NCBI GenBank assembly: GCA_018857735.1
Contig: JABMCL010000287.1
Span: forward strand, 321,001 to 385,000
Length of the DNA: 64,000 bases
Source of the DNA: Alviniconcha marisindica
Lineage: Eukaryota; Mollusca; Gastropoda; Provannidae
Direction of reading: 5' to 3'
The notes under the pieces were generated by a model. The model was not told the origin of the DNA and ran no database searches. It was given only the letters and a program-made list of their open reading frames with translations. The position numbers and the translations under genes are program-made. Positions 1 to 13,374 of the stretch are shown here, one piece after another. How positions within the stretch are numbered: the first letter of the stretch is position 1; every line of letters starts with the position of its first letter.

Positions 1-78
1 GTTTACGTGCTGCAAGGTTCTGGCTGAAAATGATGCGGAAAGTGGTGGCCTACCTGTCACAGTGTCGGTCTGTTGGAC

Positions 79-128
79 CCCCCCCCCCTCCCCCCATCTC
101 TCTCTCCCTCTCCCTCTCCCTCCCCCCC

Positions 129-161
<33 letters not shown>

Positions 162-165
162 GTAT
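79..165 (+). repeat. poly-C and (TC)n compound tract
   Basis: Alternating C runs of up to 16 and CTCT stretches. A G-rich, GA-rich tract follows at 221-285, and a long poly-C plus (CA) tract at 497-570. Confidence 0.9.
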
Positions 166-496
166 GTGTTTGTATATGTTTTGTAACAAGCCACTGGAAT
201 TTACACGTTGTGGTTATCGGGGAAGGGGGGTGGGGGGGGAGGGGGGGGGGGAAGAGAGAGAATCGGGAGGCGAGAGAGAAATGACGACAAGTGTGTGTTG
301 TAAGAAGATGCAGGCGCAGTGGTGCTCCGGGGGGCAGGAGAGAAAAAGAAACACGGTGATAGGCCCGCGAAGGCATCTCTCTTCGCGGGGGTCACACCTC
401 AGCACAGCTGTTTTTGTTTCACCTGGACTCCGTCCAACCACCCCAGCCCTACACAGCAACTCGGCTTCCACCATACATTTTGCTACTGTGCTCTTG

Positions 497-570
497 CCCC
501 CCCCCCCCCCCCCCACTACCCCCCGCCCCCCCCCCCCCCCCCCCCCCCACACACACCACACACACCCACC
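497..570 (+). repeat. poly-C / (CA) tract
   Basis: Nearly uninterrupted C for about 50 bases, then ACACACACC. Confidence 0.92.
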
Positions 571-1288
571 CCCACTCCCAGCCTCCCTCCATCGCCAAAC
601 CTCCTCGTTTTTCTGTGTTTCGCCCTGTTCTGTACTGTGTTTACTTGCTTCTGTCTTCTCGCCATCGGTGTGTGTGTTTTCTGGGAATGGGGGAAGAGGG
701 GTATTTCTATTGCTTCTCTTTAAGCACATTTCCTCCTCCAGGAATCCCAGGTATTGTTAGTTGGAACCACGATTTCCTGTGTCTGGAAATGCTGGGGTGT
801 TTGCGTCGGGCGGTGATGAGCGGAGAACGACAGTGGCGCAGACGTCACGGATGGCGTGGCCACGTGTGCATTCCTGAAGGTCAGTGCAGGCCAAGACACT
901 GCTACCGCGATACCCGACGGAGGGAGTGTTTGGGGCTTGGTCCATGGTTTGGGGTGTAGGCCTCCTCCATGGCCTCCGCGGAACACAGCGAGGCCAGGGT
1001 GTTGTGAAAGGAAGGAGGAGGGTGAAGGGGGAAAAAAGACAGGATCAAAACGTCTGACTTGTTTGTCTGTGCTTCCTTCACTTGTCCGTGTCCCCGTCAC
1101 TCTAGGATCTGACCCTTTTGTCCGTGTCCCGTTCAGTTTGTCCGTGTCGCCGTCTAGAATCTGACCCGTTTGTCCTGTCCGAGTTTTTTGGTGTTGATAC
1201 GAATATTGCTCTTGACTAGGCGTTTCTATACGCTGTCTCTCCCTGTATGGACCCTCTCTCTCTCCTAATACATGCGCGCGCGCACGCC

Positions 1289-1289
<1 letters not shown>

Positions 1290-1364
<75 letters not shown>
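1290..1364 (+). repeat. (CA)n microsatellite
   Basis: About 37 perfect CA units following a CGCG alternation. Confidence 0.97.
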
Positions 1365-1368
<4 letters not shown>

Positions 1369-1525
1369 TCATGTTCTCTTCTTAACATTCCTTTTTTCCT
1401 GCCCAAACCAGGCGGACTGTGCGCTACGTCATTTATCCATTGCTCCATTAAACGAGTAACGTTGAAGGAGGCCGAAATTGTGAGGTTGCCCTCTGATCAA
1501 GACCACACGGTTTGCTGAATTTGGG

Positions 1526-1529
<4 letters not shown>

Positions 1530-1602
<73 letters not shown>
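1530..1602 (+). repeat. (CT)n microsatellite
   Basis: About 36 perfect units, then a C run. Confidence 0.97.
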
Positions 1603-1604
<2 letters not shown>

Positions 1605-1905
1605 CCCCCCCCCCTCTCTCCCCCACACACACCTTTCCGCATCTTTCTTTCTCGCTCCACACACCTTCCATCCCCACCCCTGATTAGCATGCTGATTTAA
1701 AGGCGCACGGTAAGGTAGGAAGGATATCTTCCACGCGAGTACCTACCCGCATTCCCTTGTCAACTGGGCATGAAACGAAGCTTGACCATGGCCGCTGGCC
1801 ACTGGCCTGATGCACACAGTTAGATGAGGTGATAGGAACCGCCATTGTTCGCTTGGGCACGCTTTGGCTAGATGGTATCCGGGCTAGAGAGAGGGGGTGG
1901 GGGGG

Positions 1906-1906
<1 letters not shown>

Positions 1907-1969
<63 letters not shown>
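1907..1969 (+). repeat. (CA)n microsatellite
   Basis: About 31 perfect units. Confidence 0.97.
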
Positions 1970-2429
1970 AACACATGAGACACAGAGAGAGAAGTAGTGC
2001 ATATTTACATGTTTGTTTTCTGCCTTTTTTTTTGTTTTTTTCATAATATTGTCTCTGTTTTTTTTTCTCGGTTTTGTGGGATTCTTTCTAAAGCTGTTCA
2101 GATCTGATAACTTTCTCTTTCTCTACCCACGCATTGAAAACGGGCCCATCACCTACGTTTCCGAAGACCTCCGCGTGAGACTTTGGATTTAAAATTGTTT
2201 GTCGAAGCACTAAGTACCAAACGCTGATCTTTAAACATTAAATGGTCCAACCTGGTGAACATTAAATGGTCCAACCCCAAGTGGACCAATCAGTGACCAG
2301 TGTCTAGTGGTGGAGGGTGGACCTTGTCGCATGGTGGAGGCAGGTTCACAAGACGACATGTCCGTTGCCACAAATCGAGGGTTGCAGCCGCAAAATAGGG
2401 CATGTTTGCCAACTCAGCTTTTGTAGTTA

Positions 2430-2740
2430 CTGCTACTGCAGTAAACGTGCTCTTTGCGGTGACAACCAGACTTTTACAGGGGGAAAACAATTGCAGCGAC
2501 AAAATCAACTTTCCAGCGAGAAATGTGCCTCCCGTCTTTCCTAAACAGAAATGATTATTTGGAGGTGCAAAATAAAAAGATTTGACGCCACTGGTCGCGT
2601 TGGTAGTTGCAGATTTGCTGCGAGTTTTAGGCCGAGCTGCAAAAAACCCAGAGGCTGTCTTGAGGCTGGGAAACTGACTTCCATTTCTTGCAGCGGCATA
2701 AGTATAGTTGTCACCGCGTTGTGTACGCCTACTGCGGCAA
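2430..2740. repeat. imperfect inverted repeat, arms about 38 bp
   Basis: The left arm around 2,430-2,471 (GCGGTGACAACC core) pairs with the right arm around 2,702-2,739 (GTTGTCACCGCG core), with further partial matches. The interior of about 230 bp has no gene. It could be an old MITE or chance. Confidence 0.35.
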
Positions 2741-3837
2741 ACCCGTGTTCGCATCAATCAGTCAATTAATGTTTTACTTTACGTGTGTTAATTCACAGCA
2801 AGGTGGTATTATTAGACAGTCCTGTGATCGCGGGCTTTGCCAGCGTACACTTTGCAACGACACCCTTTTTGCAGCTTTAACCGTCGAATCGTGCCAGCGA
2901 CCGGCAGGCAGTATAGCAGCTCGCCTCTTACTTAATACTACCTATCGCCCCCTCCCTTGATCTGCTGCCTCGCTGGGTTGCTGGGAGGGTGGGTGGATGG
3001 GTGCCTTGGCTAGTCGGCGTCCGACTCGTCGACCAGGTCTGTCGGCTGTTTTCTCCACTCGCACGTGTGGGCCGGTCCTAACAGGCTGGACGTTTCAATC
3101 CAGTTTGGGCATTGAAGCAAATACTCTTTTCCCCAGAGCGAATCTCGTCAGTGTGGTGTTTGTTCCTTCCTGGTGGCCGCTTCAGGCTTGTATCTTCTAC
3201 CCCCGGCTTCTTCCCAGCAGCTGGTGTTTAAGCTGTTGCCGAAACAGGTAGGTAAGACTTAAGAGGCGGTAAAGAGACAGTGGACTTAATCATTATGATG
3301 GTAAAGAAGTAGTGAAAATATGAAGCGTTTGACATTTTCCTCCCATTGACATTTTCGTGTCGAGCTTACTTCCTTTGCCGTCGGTCGAAGTTGGAGTCGT
3401 CTGAGCTTTCGACCAGCGTAAAGCTTCTGTCGATAAGGTGCCAGTTGGCTTAACTTAATTATCTAATGCCTTTTGAACGATCGTTTGACTTTCTAAACAC
3501 AACGCTGCAACGGACGATCTGCTTCTGCTTCTGTTGTTCGTCAGTCTCGTCTTCGTCCTTCATGCTTTCCGTTCTTTTTCGTCCTCTACCGTCTTTCTCC
3601 GCCTCTTCGTCATCCAGCTCTTCTGCTCGTTTTCGAGCCACAGCAGAAGCCCGGGCCACCACATGAAGTCGCTCTCCCTTTCCTCTACGGTTCTGTATGG
3701 TGTTCTGCCACGGAACAGTCTAGGAGCAGGACAGATTATAGGAACGAAACATTCGATTCGTCGAGGAATAGCAGAAGGAAGGAATCGGCTTGCACGCGTC
3801 TCGCTGTCCGCACACTCGACACTCCACAGCACGCTTA

Positions 3838-4016
3838 CTGATGATGATGTAGAGCTTCGTGTCCTCGGATGTCGGTTGACATATTAGGGACAAATTGTGA
3901 CCAATGTCGAAGCACGGTTCACTATTGCTTTACGTCCACGGAAACCATAAGGCTCGTTAGGACCGAAAGCCCAGGACGTCCACCTCGACTCTCACACAGC
4001 TCCTGAACTCTGCACG
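3838..4016 (+). mobile_element. dispersed repeat family 1, copy A (SINE- or MITE-like)
   Basis: It carries GTCCTCGGATGTCGG, GACATATTAGGGACAA, CTTTACGTCCACGGAAACCA, GGCTCGTTAGGAC and CTCACACAGCTCCTGAACT. The same blocks in the same order occur at 55,289-55,482 (full) and in part at three other places. It has no coding capacity. The family name is unknown to me; only the homology between copies is claimed. Confidence 0.75.
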
Positions 4017-5221
4017 CTTACTGCCCCTCTCTGCGTTAAGTCTAAGCCGCAAGATGCTTACGATGGTGCGATTTTGTCGTGCCACACATCGCCTGAAGGA
4101 GAGAGGCATGGAAAGAGGATGCGCTAGGCGATTTTCCTTGAAAGGACGAGAGAGGGCCATCGTCAATCAGACGAACATTGGAACTGTTTGAAAGGCAACG
4201 TCGGGGAAACTTCTGCGAGACGGGGTGGAGCGCATGCGGGCTTTTCCGAGCGCATAAATACCATCTCGAACTGATCTGAACTGTTTGTTTATTCTCATGA
4301 CACAGACGCTTTTGCACAGAATAGAGTGTTCCCCATTTCTGTGCCTGCCACCATGACTGATGGTGCATGCACATCACGAAAGGTTGTGTCGTGGATGTTG
4401 CTTGTTGACGATGATGTCGCCTCGGCGACTTTCCAGCTCATTTTCATTGTGATTGCCCTCTTCACGGAAACGTTCATTTGCGATGCTCTCGGGGTGGTGA
4501 CTGTGACTGTGAGGTTCATTTTGTTGTAGGCTGTTGACAGTCCTCGTTAATTGTTGTTGGCGCGCGTCTCTGTGTGGAGACTTGGCCGTGGGCCGCAGAC
4601 GGTAAGAGCCGAGGCGTACGTCCCTGCTGTGCTGCCAGTGACGGCTGCAGCGGATCATGGCGGTGTTCGTTCCTCGGTTGTAGTCTTCGCATGGAACGGA
4701 TCACGAGGCGAAGAGGGTGGAGGAGGAGACTTCAGACTTGAGTAAAACCTGCTGCTCCGGCACTTGCCAAGTCTCATCAATATTTCAAAAGGTCATGCGG
4801 CGAGGCTTGTCGAAGAGATGCTACGTCATGCGGTTGTGTTTTCAAATGAACAAGCCCATGCAAATGGATGGGATGAGGAGAAGAGGCATGGGGGGGGGGG
4901 GGGGGAAGGTGAGGGCAGAGCTGGGACAAAAGGAGGAATGGGTTGGGGAAAATTGGTGGGGGGCTATCGCAGCACTGTTATCTCATTTCAATCCTACATG
5001 ACATACTGTTTAACGTGTTTGGAATACCTCGAGCGGCCTGGCTCCCCGTGGAGAGAGAGGCGAGCGTGTGGTGGAGGGGCGTGACTTTACGTGGGGAGCG
5101 ACCGGTCGGACTCGCGGCACCAGATTGCTAGTATACAGTGTGTTTGGTGAACGGGAGCCCAGGCTGCCCAGCGCAGGAACTCTGCTCTTGTTAATGGGGG
5201 GAGCCCAGGAGCTCAGGAAAC

Positions 5222-5317
5222 TTCAGAGCTCAGGAGCTGCGTGAAAGTCGAGGTGGTCGTCCTGGCCTCCCCGTCCCTAATAAGCCTCATGGTTTCTGTG
5301 GACGTAAAGCAACATTG
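5222..5317 (-). mobile_element. dispersed repeat family 1, copy B (partial, inverted)
   Basis: Read on the minus strand it contains CTTTACGTCCACAGAAACCA, then a TTATTAGGGACGGGG block, CCAGGACGACCACCTCGACT and CAGCTCCTGAGCTCTG. It matches the second half of copies A and E. Confidence 0.75.
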
Positions 5318-6425
5318 AAGCCAAACCACATCAAATGCTCATGTGTTGCTGTCGCTGCGACTCGCGCGTGTAGGACAACCACTGAGCTAGAAGCTGGAAG
5401 CTCAGTGGGAGCAACCAACTCCCAATCGCTTACGTTTTGCCACAGGAGAAGGGAAAGAGACTTCGCGGCTGTGGGAAGCCCAGGTGCTAACGTGGAATTA
5501 GCGAAGAAGGAAGCGTCTTGTGCGCATCAGTGTCCGTACAGTTACAGACACTACCGTAGCGCGAGCTGTTCAAGTCTAAACCCAGGGAGGGTAGAATACG
5601 CTCTGTGTCAGCGTGTGGACTGTTTTTGTGTAGCTTCTTCTCTATAAAAGTTAACGCCGGCGCGTTAAACACACCCTTTGAGTGACAACAACAGCTCGGA
5701 GCTCTGGAGCGAAGAAAATAATGGCGCTTTCATCAAAAGTGAATGCGTGTCTGAACTCCATATGTTTTCGCCGCGAAAGTAGGAGCACGAGCACAACAAG
5801 CGTGAAGACAGAGGACAGGTGTGTCGTCCTCAGTCTGGGACTGTAGCCGTATTTTCTGTGCAAACAGCTGGGGGACGGAAGCCTCCACTCCAGACTTGTT
5901 TGTTGGTGTCTCTCTGCTCTGGTAGGACTAGGGGTGGAACAAACTTTCCGCGCCATTGTGTTCCTGGTCAGAGCCTTCGCGTCCACAACCCCCCAGCCCA
6001 CACCCTCCGCTTCCAAACCACCACCACCACCATGCTTACATATTCTATTTGTCTAGCGATAGTGACACGAAGGTAGAAAAGGATTCCACGGCGAGACCGG
6101 CGCTGATTCACTGCGGGGAAAGGCCTCGCATTCCATTCTGGGCAGCAAAAGTCGCCGTCATCCCTATCATCGCCGTCGTTATCGCCTGACGTCAAGGGGC
6201 TGCTGTAGCGAGACTCTCTGGATGGTTGCGGCGGTAAGGTAGCAATTTGGGTCGTCGTGCACTTCTGACCTGCGTGGGATTAAGGAGGATTGGCCGTGTT
6301 CAGTGATGGATGCGTGTGTCCCTCACCTCGACAGCCCTCTCCACCCTCACCCTCACGCTCACCCTCAGAGCACCGGCCATCCTCTCCCCTCCAACTACTT
6401 ACCTCACAACACATATACACACTGG

Positions 6426-6585
<160 letters not shown>

Positions 6586-8833
6586 GTCAAAGTACCTTAC
6601 ATCTCCCTCTCCTTTCAGAGCTGAAAGTGTTTTTCATGGAAACTCCCACCCCGGAAAAAAAGAAAAGGAAAAGAAAAGAAAAAAGTACCGTACATTGTCC
6701 ACAAATCTCGGATCTTATCACGCGCGCGGGGGGAGAGGAAACTGGGACTGCGATGGTGGATAGACTGGGCTGAGAAGACAGCTGAGTGAGTGGTGGCGAT
6801 GAAAGCCATATGGTTGCGGCACATCGTGTAAACGGAGCGGCGATTAAGGAAGACAGTTGTCTTTACTGGCAACCCAGTTGTTACACCGCCGATCGGATAT
6901 GGGGCGCATCAGTCCCAATGGACATGCTGACAAGTCGTTCCTGACACTATCAGCCATCTCGACATCAGGCCTGTCCTGACGGGGATGCCTGACACTACAT
7001 CATGTCCGTCTTCCCTCAGCACTGCAGCCATTCGCTCTGTGTCCAGCTCCCTTGTAACCTGTCGAAGTGGCCCTGGAAAGGAGGCCCGTGTGCGCCCATA
7101 GTCTATCCGCGGCGGTCATTGGTCAAGCGGCGGCTCAGCCGGTGACCATATACCTTATCGTAAACGGCGAAAAGTACCATGTCAAGATGGATTCACGGCT
7201 TTGCGATTTAGGAAATAAACATCTAGAGCCGCTGTACTTCTGTCAACGGATCATGGTCTCTGGCGCATCCTCCTTGAGCGAGTAAAGTCGTCCATCCACA
7301 TTTATCTTTTTCAACATCCTCCTTGTCCAAGCTACTTTCGAAAATGTTTTTGTAAACAGCTGCATAAGTCATGTTAGACCATCCTCCTCTGTGGGTTTGC
7401 ACAACGTTGTTCGTTAGATTTAGCCTTTTATACCATTGTATGTGCAGTCATAGCCTAAATTCTTTGACTTGACTGGTTGGAGGCGATCGTACGGAGAGTG
7501 TTTGGGCTCATAGAACAGTGACACCCGTGTCAGCACTATCAGAAAGGCAGAGAGCGCTTGGGCAGTGGACATTTTGGGAGTGGAATGGTGTTATGGGGTT
7601 TGGACTGGTTTTGTTGGTGTGTTTTGTTGTTGGAGGGGTGTGTGTGTTGTTGTTGTTGTTTTTTGTGTGTGTGTGTATGTGCGCGCGCGCGCACGTGCGT
7701 GCGTGTGTGTATGTATGTGTGTGTTTGGGGGAGTGCTTTATTTATTTGGGGGTTGGGGTTGGAAGGAGGATGTTGTGTTTTTCTTTTTGTTTGGTGCTCG
7801 TTTTTCTTGCACTTTTTCAGCAAGTAGGCGTTATCGGGTTTTCAGAATTTAAAAATATTGTGAATGTTGTGCTGTTGTTTGATTACTTCCGATCCAACCT
7901 TTAACATTTCCTATCTGGGAAAATACGTCAAGAAGGAATAAAGGGGGGGAAAAACAAAGCAAAACAAAAAAACCCACCAGCAGCGTTTGCGACATTTCGG
8001 TTTCATGTTACACGAGCTGTTTAAGGTTAGACTCGTCACTCTGATAAATGACTCAAGAGAAATTGACGGTACGCACACAGGTATTATTACAGGCATTTGA
8101 TGCTTGTATTTTTCAACTGATTTCGAGCAGTTCATCACCAATCAAATTCTATGTCAGAACGATGTTATGGATGCCACATGATACGTACTTCATCTTATTG
8201 TGACATGTCCCGGATCAGGAATGGTCGGTTCAAGAACAAAATTCTTTGTCAGGTGCCTGTTGCTGTTACGTTCATGTTTTATCACTTGCCCGAACCATGT
8301 ATGATCAGTTCAACGGTAACACTCAACAACAGATGCCTGTGGATAGTGTGTTTGTATTGCGACATGCTCAGGTCGAGTAGGAGCAATTCAACAGCAACTA
8401 TTTTTCGGTTTTCAGAGTTGTGTGTTTTGTCTGTGGCTGTGTGTGAGCATGGACATGAGGCTGGGTAAACTGTCACTGTGCTTTTCTGCCTGTTGCTCAA
8501 ATCTTCCATTAAATTTGATGTGACTGATGGCGTTCAGCGTCTGCAGGAGAATGTAAGTTATAACAAGGCTAGTTTGGAATTAGTACATTTCGATTTGGAG
8601 GCGGGTGGCATCTGCAGGTTAAAAACGAACTCTCGATCATGAGTTCTTGTTTGTAATGTTACACGTTAAGCTTTTTGGCGTTGCCCTGCTACAGGTAACT
8701 GTGTTTACTAGTGTACATTTCAGCTGCCTTCGCGCAGAGAGATTCTGAATATGTCAAACATCGACCTTGATTATCTGGTTTGTGCCACTTGTTTTGTTTT
8801 GTTTTGTTTTGTTTTATTGTTGTTGTTGTTTTG

Positions 8834-8846
8834 CGTGTGTGTGTGT

Positions 8847-8901
<55 letters not shown>
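8834..8901 (+). repeat. (GT)n microsatellite
   Basis: About 33 GT units with one interruption, preceded by TTTTG and TTG repeats. Confidence 0.95.
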
Positions 8902-8904
<3 letters not shown>

Positions 8905-9170
8905 TTGTCGTTTTGGGGGTAGAGTCCTTATTCTTCGAACTAACCTCTCAGCTTCGTAAGACCAACCTGTTGAACGGAGAAAGAGGAAAAAGAATCAATA
9001 CGTGTCTCCCAAGTTGTTCACTCATCCTGTTTTTGTTGGTGTGCTAGCTATTTCCTGTCCTCCGTGAAGAGTTTTGTAAGCTGTGATAGTACTTCATAAG
9101 TGGATTGGGTTTAGTCCCGTTAAGGCGACATCCGATGGGGCGATGGACAGATTCTTCAGTATGCACTATT

Positions 9171-9173
9171 TGT

Positions 9174-9204
<31 letters not shown>

Positions 9205-9222
9205 GGGGGGGGGGAGGAGGGG
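9171..9222 (+). repeat. (GT)n then poly-G
   Basis: Nine GT units followed by about 27 G. Confidence 0.95.
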
Positions 9223-9229
9223 GGTGACT

Positions 9230-10010
9230 AGGTATGGGATTGGCTAGGTGGTGCGTTGTTTTGTTATGCTCTCCACGAGTTAGGCATGGGGTTGGGCGTG
9301 GGTTGTGCTGTCTCGTGCTCTGCTCACCACGATTGGGCATGGGGTGGACATGGGCGGTGCTGGCTGTGTTGTGCTACCTCTAGTTAGGCTTCGAGTTGGG
9401 TTGTGCTTCCCGCTATTAGCCATGGGATCCATGGGCATGGGTGGCTCTGTGTTGTGCTTTGCTCCTCACGATGAGGCCAGGGATTGGATGTAAGTTGGCT
9501 CTGGTCTACACCCTACTCCTTTCGATGAGGCCGGGGATTGGATGTAGGTGGCTCTGGTCTACACTCTACTCCTCATGATGAGGCCGGGGATTGGATGTAG
9601 GTGGCTCTGGTCTACACTCTACTCCTCACGATGAGGCCGGGGATTGGATGTAAGTTGGCTCTGTTCTACACTCTACTCCTCACGATGAGGCCAGGGATTG
9701 GATGTAAGTTGGCTCTGTTCTATACCCTACTCCTCTCGATGAGGCCGGGGATTGGATGTAGGTGGCTCTGGTCTACACTCTACTCCTCACGATGAGGCCA
9801 GGGATTGGATGTAGGTGGCTCTGGTCTACACTCTACTCCTCACGATGAGGCCAGGGATTGGATGTAGGTGGCTCTGGTCTACACTCTACTCCTCACGATG
9901 AGGCCAGGGATTGGATGTAGGTGGCTCTGGTCTACACTCTACTCCTCACGATGAGGCCAGGAATTGGATGTAGGTGGCTCTGTTCTACACTCTACTCACG
10001 ATTTAACAGG
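9230..10010 (+). repeat. 53-54 bp minisatellite, about 11 good copies plus diverged left edge
   Basis: Conserved units from about 9,434 share GGCTCTGGTCTACACTCTAC, then TCCTCACGATGAGGCC and GGGGATTGGATGTAGGT. The 9,230-9,433 part has older, diverged units (TTAGGCATGGGGTTGG-like). An inner self-complementary GGCC/GATGAGG pair may fold. No gene is seen in or around it. Confidence 0.92.
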
Positions 10011-11404
10011 GAACTGGGCATGGGTGGCACCTGACACACAAACGGTTTCTGCCGTCAGGTCTAGCTGGATAGGTGCTGCCTGATGGCGTCACACGTACTG
10101 CACGGTTCTAGCGTGTTTCCATAGCAACTCATCAGATCCCGCGCAACATTGGGTTCCACCCGCTCTTGTGTGTCAGCTGCTGCTGGGGGATTCAGTTCAA
10201 CAGGGCGTTGCTGGGTCAGTACAGACTCTGGGACGAGAACGGCGATCCAGTAAGACAGGATCGCTGACTGGCATGGCGGGCTCGCTTCTTTTAATGCGAT
10301 CAGTCATTTCTGGAACGTCGGACATTCTTTACCGATGATGTCACCGGGAGCATCGTCAGCCTATAATGGATAGGGTTTACCATGTCGTGAATTTGGTCAG
10401 GGAGGAGATCGATTTTGTTATCCAGTGAGCTAAATAGGATTGAAGTTGCAGCGGACACTGACAGGCGGTATTCATCAACGTGTGTTTCCGCTCGGTAGTA
10501 TGATGCCGTATCAGTTCAGACCGCGCGGCTTCCCTCGTGCGCCTTGGGAGTCGCCCACTCTGGGGCATCATCACCAAAGATTAAAGCCGTGTTCAACAGC
10601 TTGTGCGGCTGGGGCATACGAATTAAACACCGGGCGAAAGAATGCGGCTAGGCAAACACGAAGGGAAAGGTCGGGGCCTTTCAAATTCTCCGGGTGTAGG
10701 CCGCGGGTACCTCGTCGGATGCTGGTGTTTGGCCGGAGCGCCAAACTCACCGAGAGGGGAAAGCCAACAGTCGCCGAGCGGTGTTTGTTTTTGAGGGCCA
10801 GTGATTTGGGAAGCTGGGGGGGGTTGCCGGGCTGAGCAGTCGTGGCTGTTTGTTGTTGTTAGGCTGCACCGGGTACTTTGACTCGTGATGAAGTGGCGTT
10901 TGAGAGTCGTTCAGGTCGTCTTCCTTCTGCCAGCCTTTGATTTGGGATGCAGTGCACGGGGACCGGGGGTAGAGAGTGTTGGGGGGGGAGGGGGGGGGGG
11001 TACGGTAGACCCCGATGTTTTGTCATGTGCTTTTAAAAGAAGATGAAATGCGATTTTGAATACTTGTCGGAATATTTGGGTTTTTTTCCTTCATCTAGTT
11101 CTCAAGGGTTAGAGCCTATCGTTTAGACGTTGCGCGCGTGGGTGCAGGTGAAGATCGTAGTATCGAGAAGAACCTTCTCGATTCCCCGTTGTTGACTACG
11201 TTGAGGTGTTGAAATGTCCACAGAATTTCGGTTGCGTTGGACTGGGACTGAAGTGGGACTGGAGGAAGGTGGACTGTATCTGTGGAATGTGTTTTTAAGT
11301 GGCCTGTCCTTGCCGAGATGGTTGTGGTGAAGGGAGTACAGAGTGAAAGCGTTGTCACGTAGAGTGCTCTAGGAGAGGTGTTCGTGACGATACTGAAATA
11401 GCTC

Positions 11405-11405
11405 G

Positions 11406-11458
<53 letters not shown>

Positions 11459-11533
11459 TCTCTCTCTCTCTCTTAGGGTGTGGCATGAAACCGACACAGG
11501 AATGTCACATCTTGCTCTGTGTGTGTGTGTGTG

Positions 11534-11583
<50 letters not shown>
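11405..11583 (+). repeat. (CT)n and (GT)n pair
   Basis: (CT)n at 11,405-11,473 and (GT)n at 11,518-11,583, separated by 45 bp of unique sequence. Confidence 0.95.
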
Positions 11584-11584
<1 letters not shown>

Positions 11585-11984
11585 CCGACTCTCAGACCAG
11601 CTCTGGTGGTGCACCGACTGACTGCTTGTGCTCCTCGGGGCTGACACCGCCGTGGGTTGTCATGCAGCCGCCGGTGTGGCTGGCGGCCAAGCCAGGGTGT
11701 CGTCGCCGTGGTGGCTGGCGGCTGTGAATGATTGGGAAAGAGAAACGGATTTTACTTGTGGCAAGCATCGCAACTTGTTGAGTAGTAGTGCAGTACTTGA
11801 GTGAAGTGTGAGTGTGTCTACGTCGAGCGTATTAGATTTTCTCATTAGGTATAGGGTTTCGCCGACAACCTGGGATTTCTATTCGTTTTATTGATAGTGT
11901 CCGTGGCATTTGTCTTCGTTGTTTGTGTCAGCTTTTTAGGTTTTTCTTCGTTTTTTCGTTAGCGCTCGTTTTTGTACACGTTTG

Positions 11985-11985
<1 letters not shown>

Positions 11986-12029
<44 letters not shown>

Positions 12030-12045
12030 GTGTTGTGTTGTGTTG
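11986..12045 (+). repeat. (GT)n then (TGTTG)n
   Basis: About 21 GT units followed by four TGTTG units. Confidence 0.93.
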
Positions 12046-12866
12046 TTCTGTTTTGCATTTTACGTCGATGAACAGCTGGACCAGCGTATGGTGGGTGAAT
12101 TGCACTCCACTGCCGGTCATCTGCCTGCGGAATGTGTTTGCGAGTTGCTTTTGCCGCTTTAAGACCGCTTCCTGGTTCACGAAGCTGAGCTTTCTGCCCC
12201 GTTCTATCTAGTCTCTGGCCAGACGAGAATCGATGCCAATGTTTATGTAGATGAGAGAGGAAGAGAGAGAGAGGGAGCGGTTTTGCGGCTGGAAGAGGCT
12301 GGCTGAAGTCCGGGATGACGCCTGGCCGTCTGATTGCGGGCGACGAGAGCACATGCTGCCGATTCCCAGTTGATGCAGATTTCCGCTTGGCCGCCCGGCC
12401 CGCCTTGTTGCTTCGCCAGCACAATCGGCCCGGCTTACCGCTGTCGTCGGCAGCCTTTGACCCGCCTCCTCCCCTGATGCCAGTGATTGGCCCTCCGGCA
12501 CGTTGGGCGCTCTCCGGGAATGGTTGGCGAATTGTGCCGCGATGACACACACCGTAACCATGCCATGACACGCACGTCAGTGGAGACAGTGCTGGAGCAG
12601 CAGCTGCAGCAGCAGCGTGCCTGGAGGGAGAGAGAAGCAACAAGTAGTAGTGCCAGTGCTTTCCAGTGCAGCTGTGTCCGTTTTGCCTTCGTGTGAGACA
12701 CATTTCACTTCGCTCTGGAACTGTGGAACTGCCATTTCGCTTGTCCGTGTGAGTGGTGGATTTAGCGGACGCCGACTTGACGGTCAACTTGTTCAGTGGT
12801 GTTTGTTTAATAACAGGCGACGAAAAGTGAGCGTCGTTTGTCAGAAGAAGATCGGTCCTGGATAAA

Positions 12867-12896
<30 letters not shown>
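12867..12896 (+). repeat. poly-G, 30 bases
   Basis: An uninterrupted G run. Confidence 0.95.
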
Positions 12897-12897
<1 letters not shown>

Positions 12898-13349
12898 ACC
12901 TGCGCGCTCTCAGTCGCAGGATGTGATTTCTGTCCAGCAGGGCGTGTCTGGGATGTTTGTAGGACTAGTATATTTCCTTTCTCTGCTCTTTCTCTGTCCA
13001 CGAGGTTTGGGGATCTTCAGATCTCTGTGTGGAAACGCAATTTCTGTGGTTCCTTTCCGGTGGCAAATCTCTTGCCCTTGGTTCTTTGTGCAGCAAGCAA
13101 GCTTGTTACTTGTGTTTTAGTGACTTGCCTTTCTACCTCGTATGGAGTAACTGTGAGTGTGTTTTGGTCCTAAGGTGACCCTGTGCGGTTGATTGGACGC
13201 AGAAAGCCCCAGGAACTAACGTTCTCCTTGTGTAGCGTCCTTTTGCTTTTCTGTTTTCTGCTCACGTGTGAGCTGACTGGTCAAAAAGTCCGTTGTGCTT
13301 CTGTGGTATCATACTGACTGAAGAAAAGAGGTGTTATTTTAGGCTGCTC

Positions 13350-13374
13350 CCCCCCCCCCCCCCCCCCCCCCCCC
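13350..13374 (+). repeat. poly-C, 25 bases
   Basis: An uninterrupted C run. Confidence 0.95.

Noticed and set aside
7067..7285. An open frame with a short protein-like stretch (IYLIVNGEKYHVKMDSRL).
   Set aside because: It resembles a beta-strand segment but matches no family I know. The splice borders are weak and it is isolated in non-coding sequence.
9434..10003. Regularly repeated 53-54 bp units, considered as a CRISPR array.
   Set aside because: There are no unique spacers between repeats. The units abut head to tail, and the DNA is from an animal.
10440..10835. A 131-codon plus-strand open frame with a basic middle part.
   Set aside because: No recognisable motif and no supporting acceptor or donor. 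GC-rich sequence keeps frames open by chance.
11936..12787. A 283-codon minus-strand open frame.
   Set aside because: Composition is uneven, part of it is (CA)n translation, and no domain or splice signal is recognisable. It may merely reflect GC-rich DNA.
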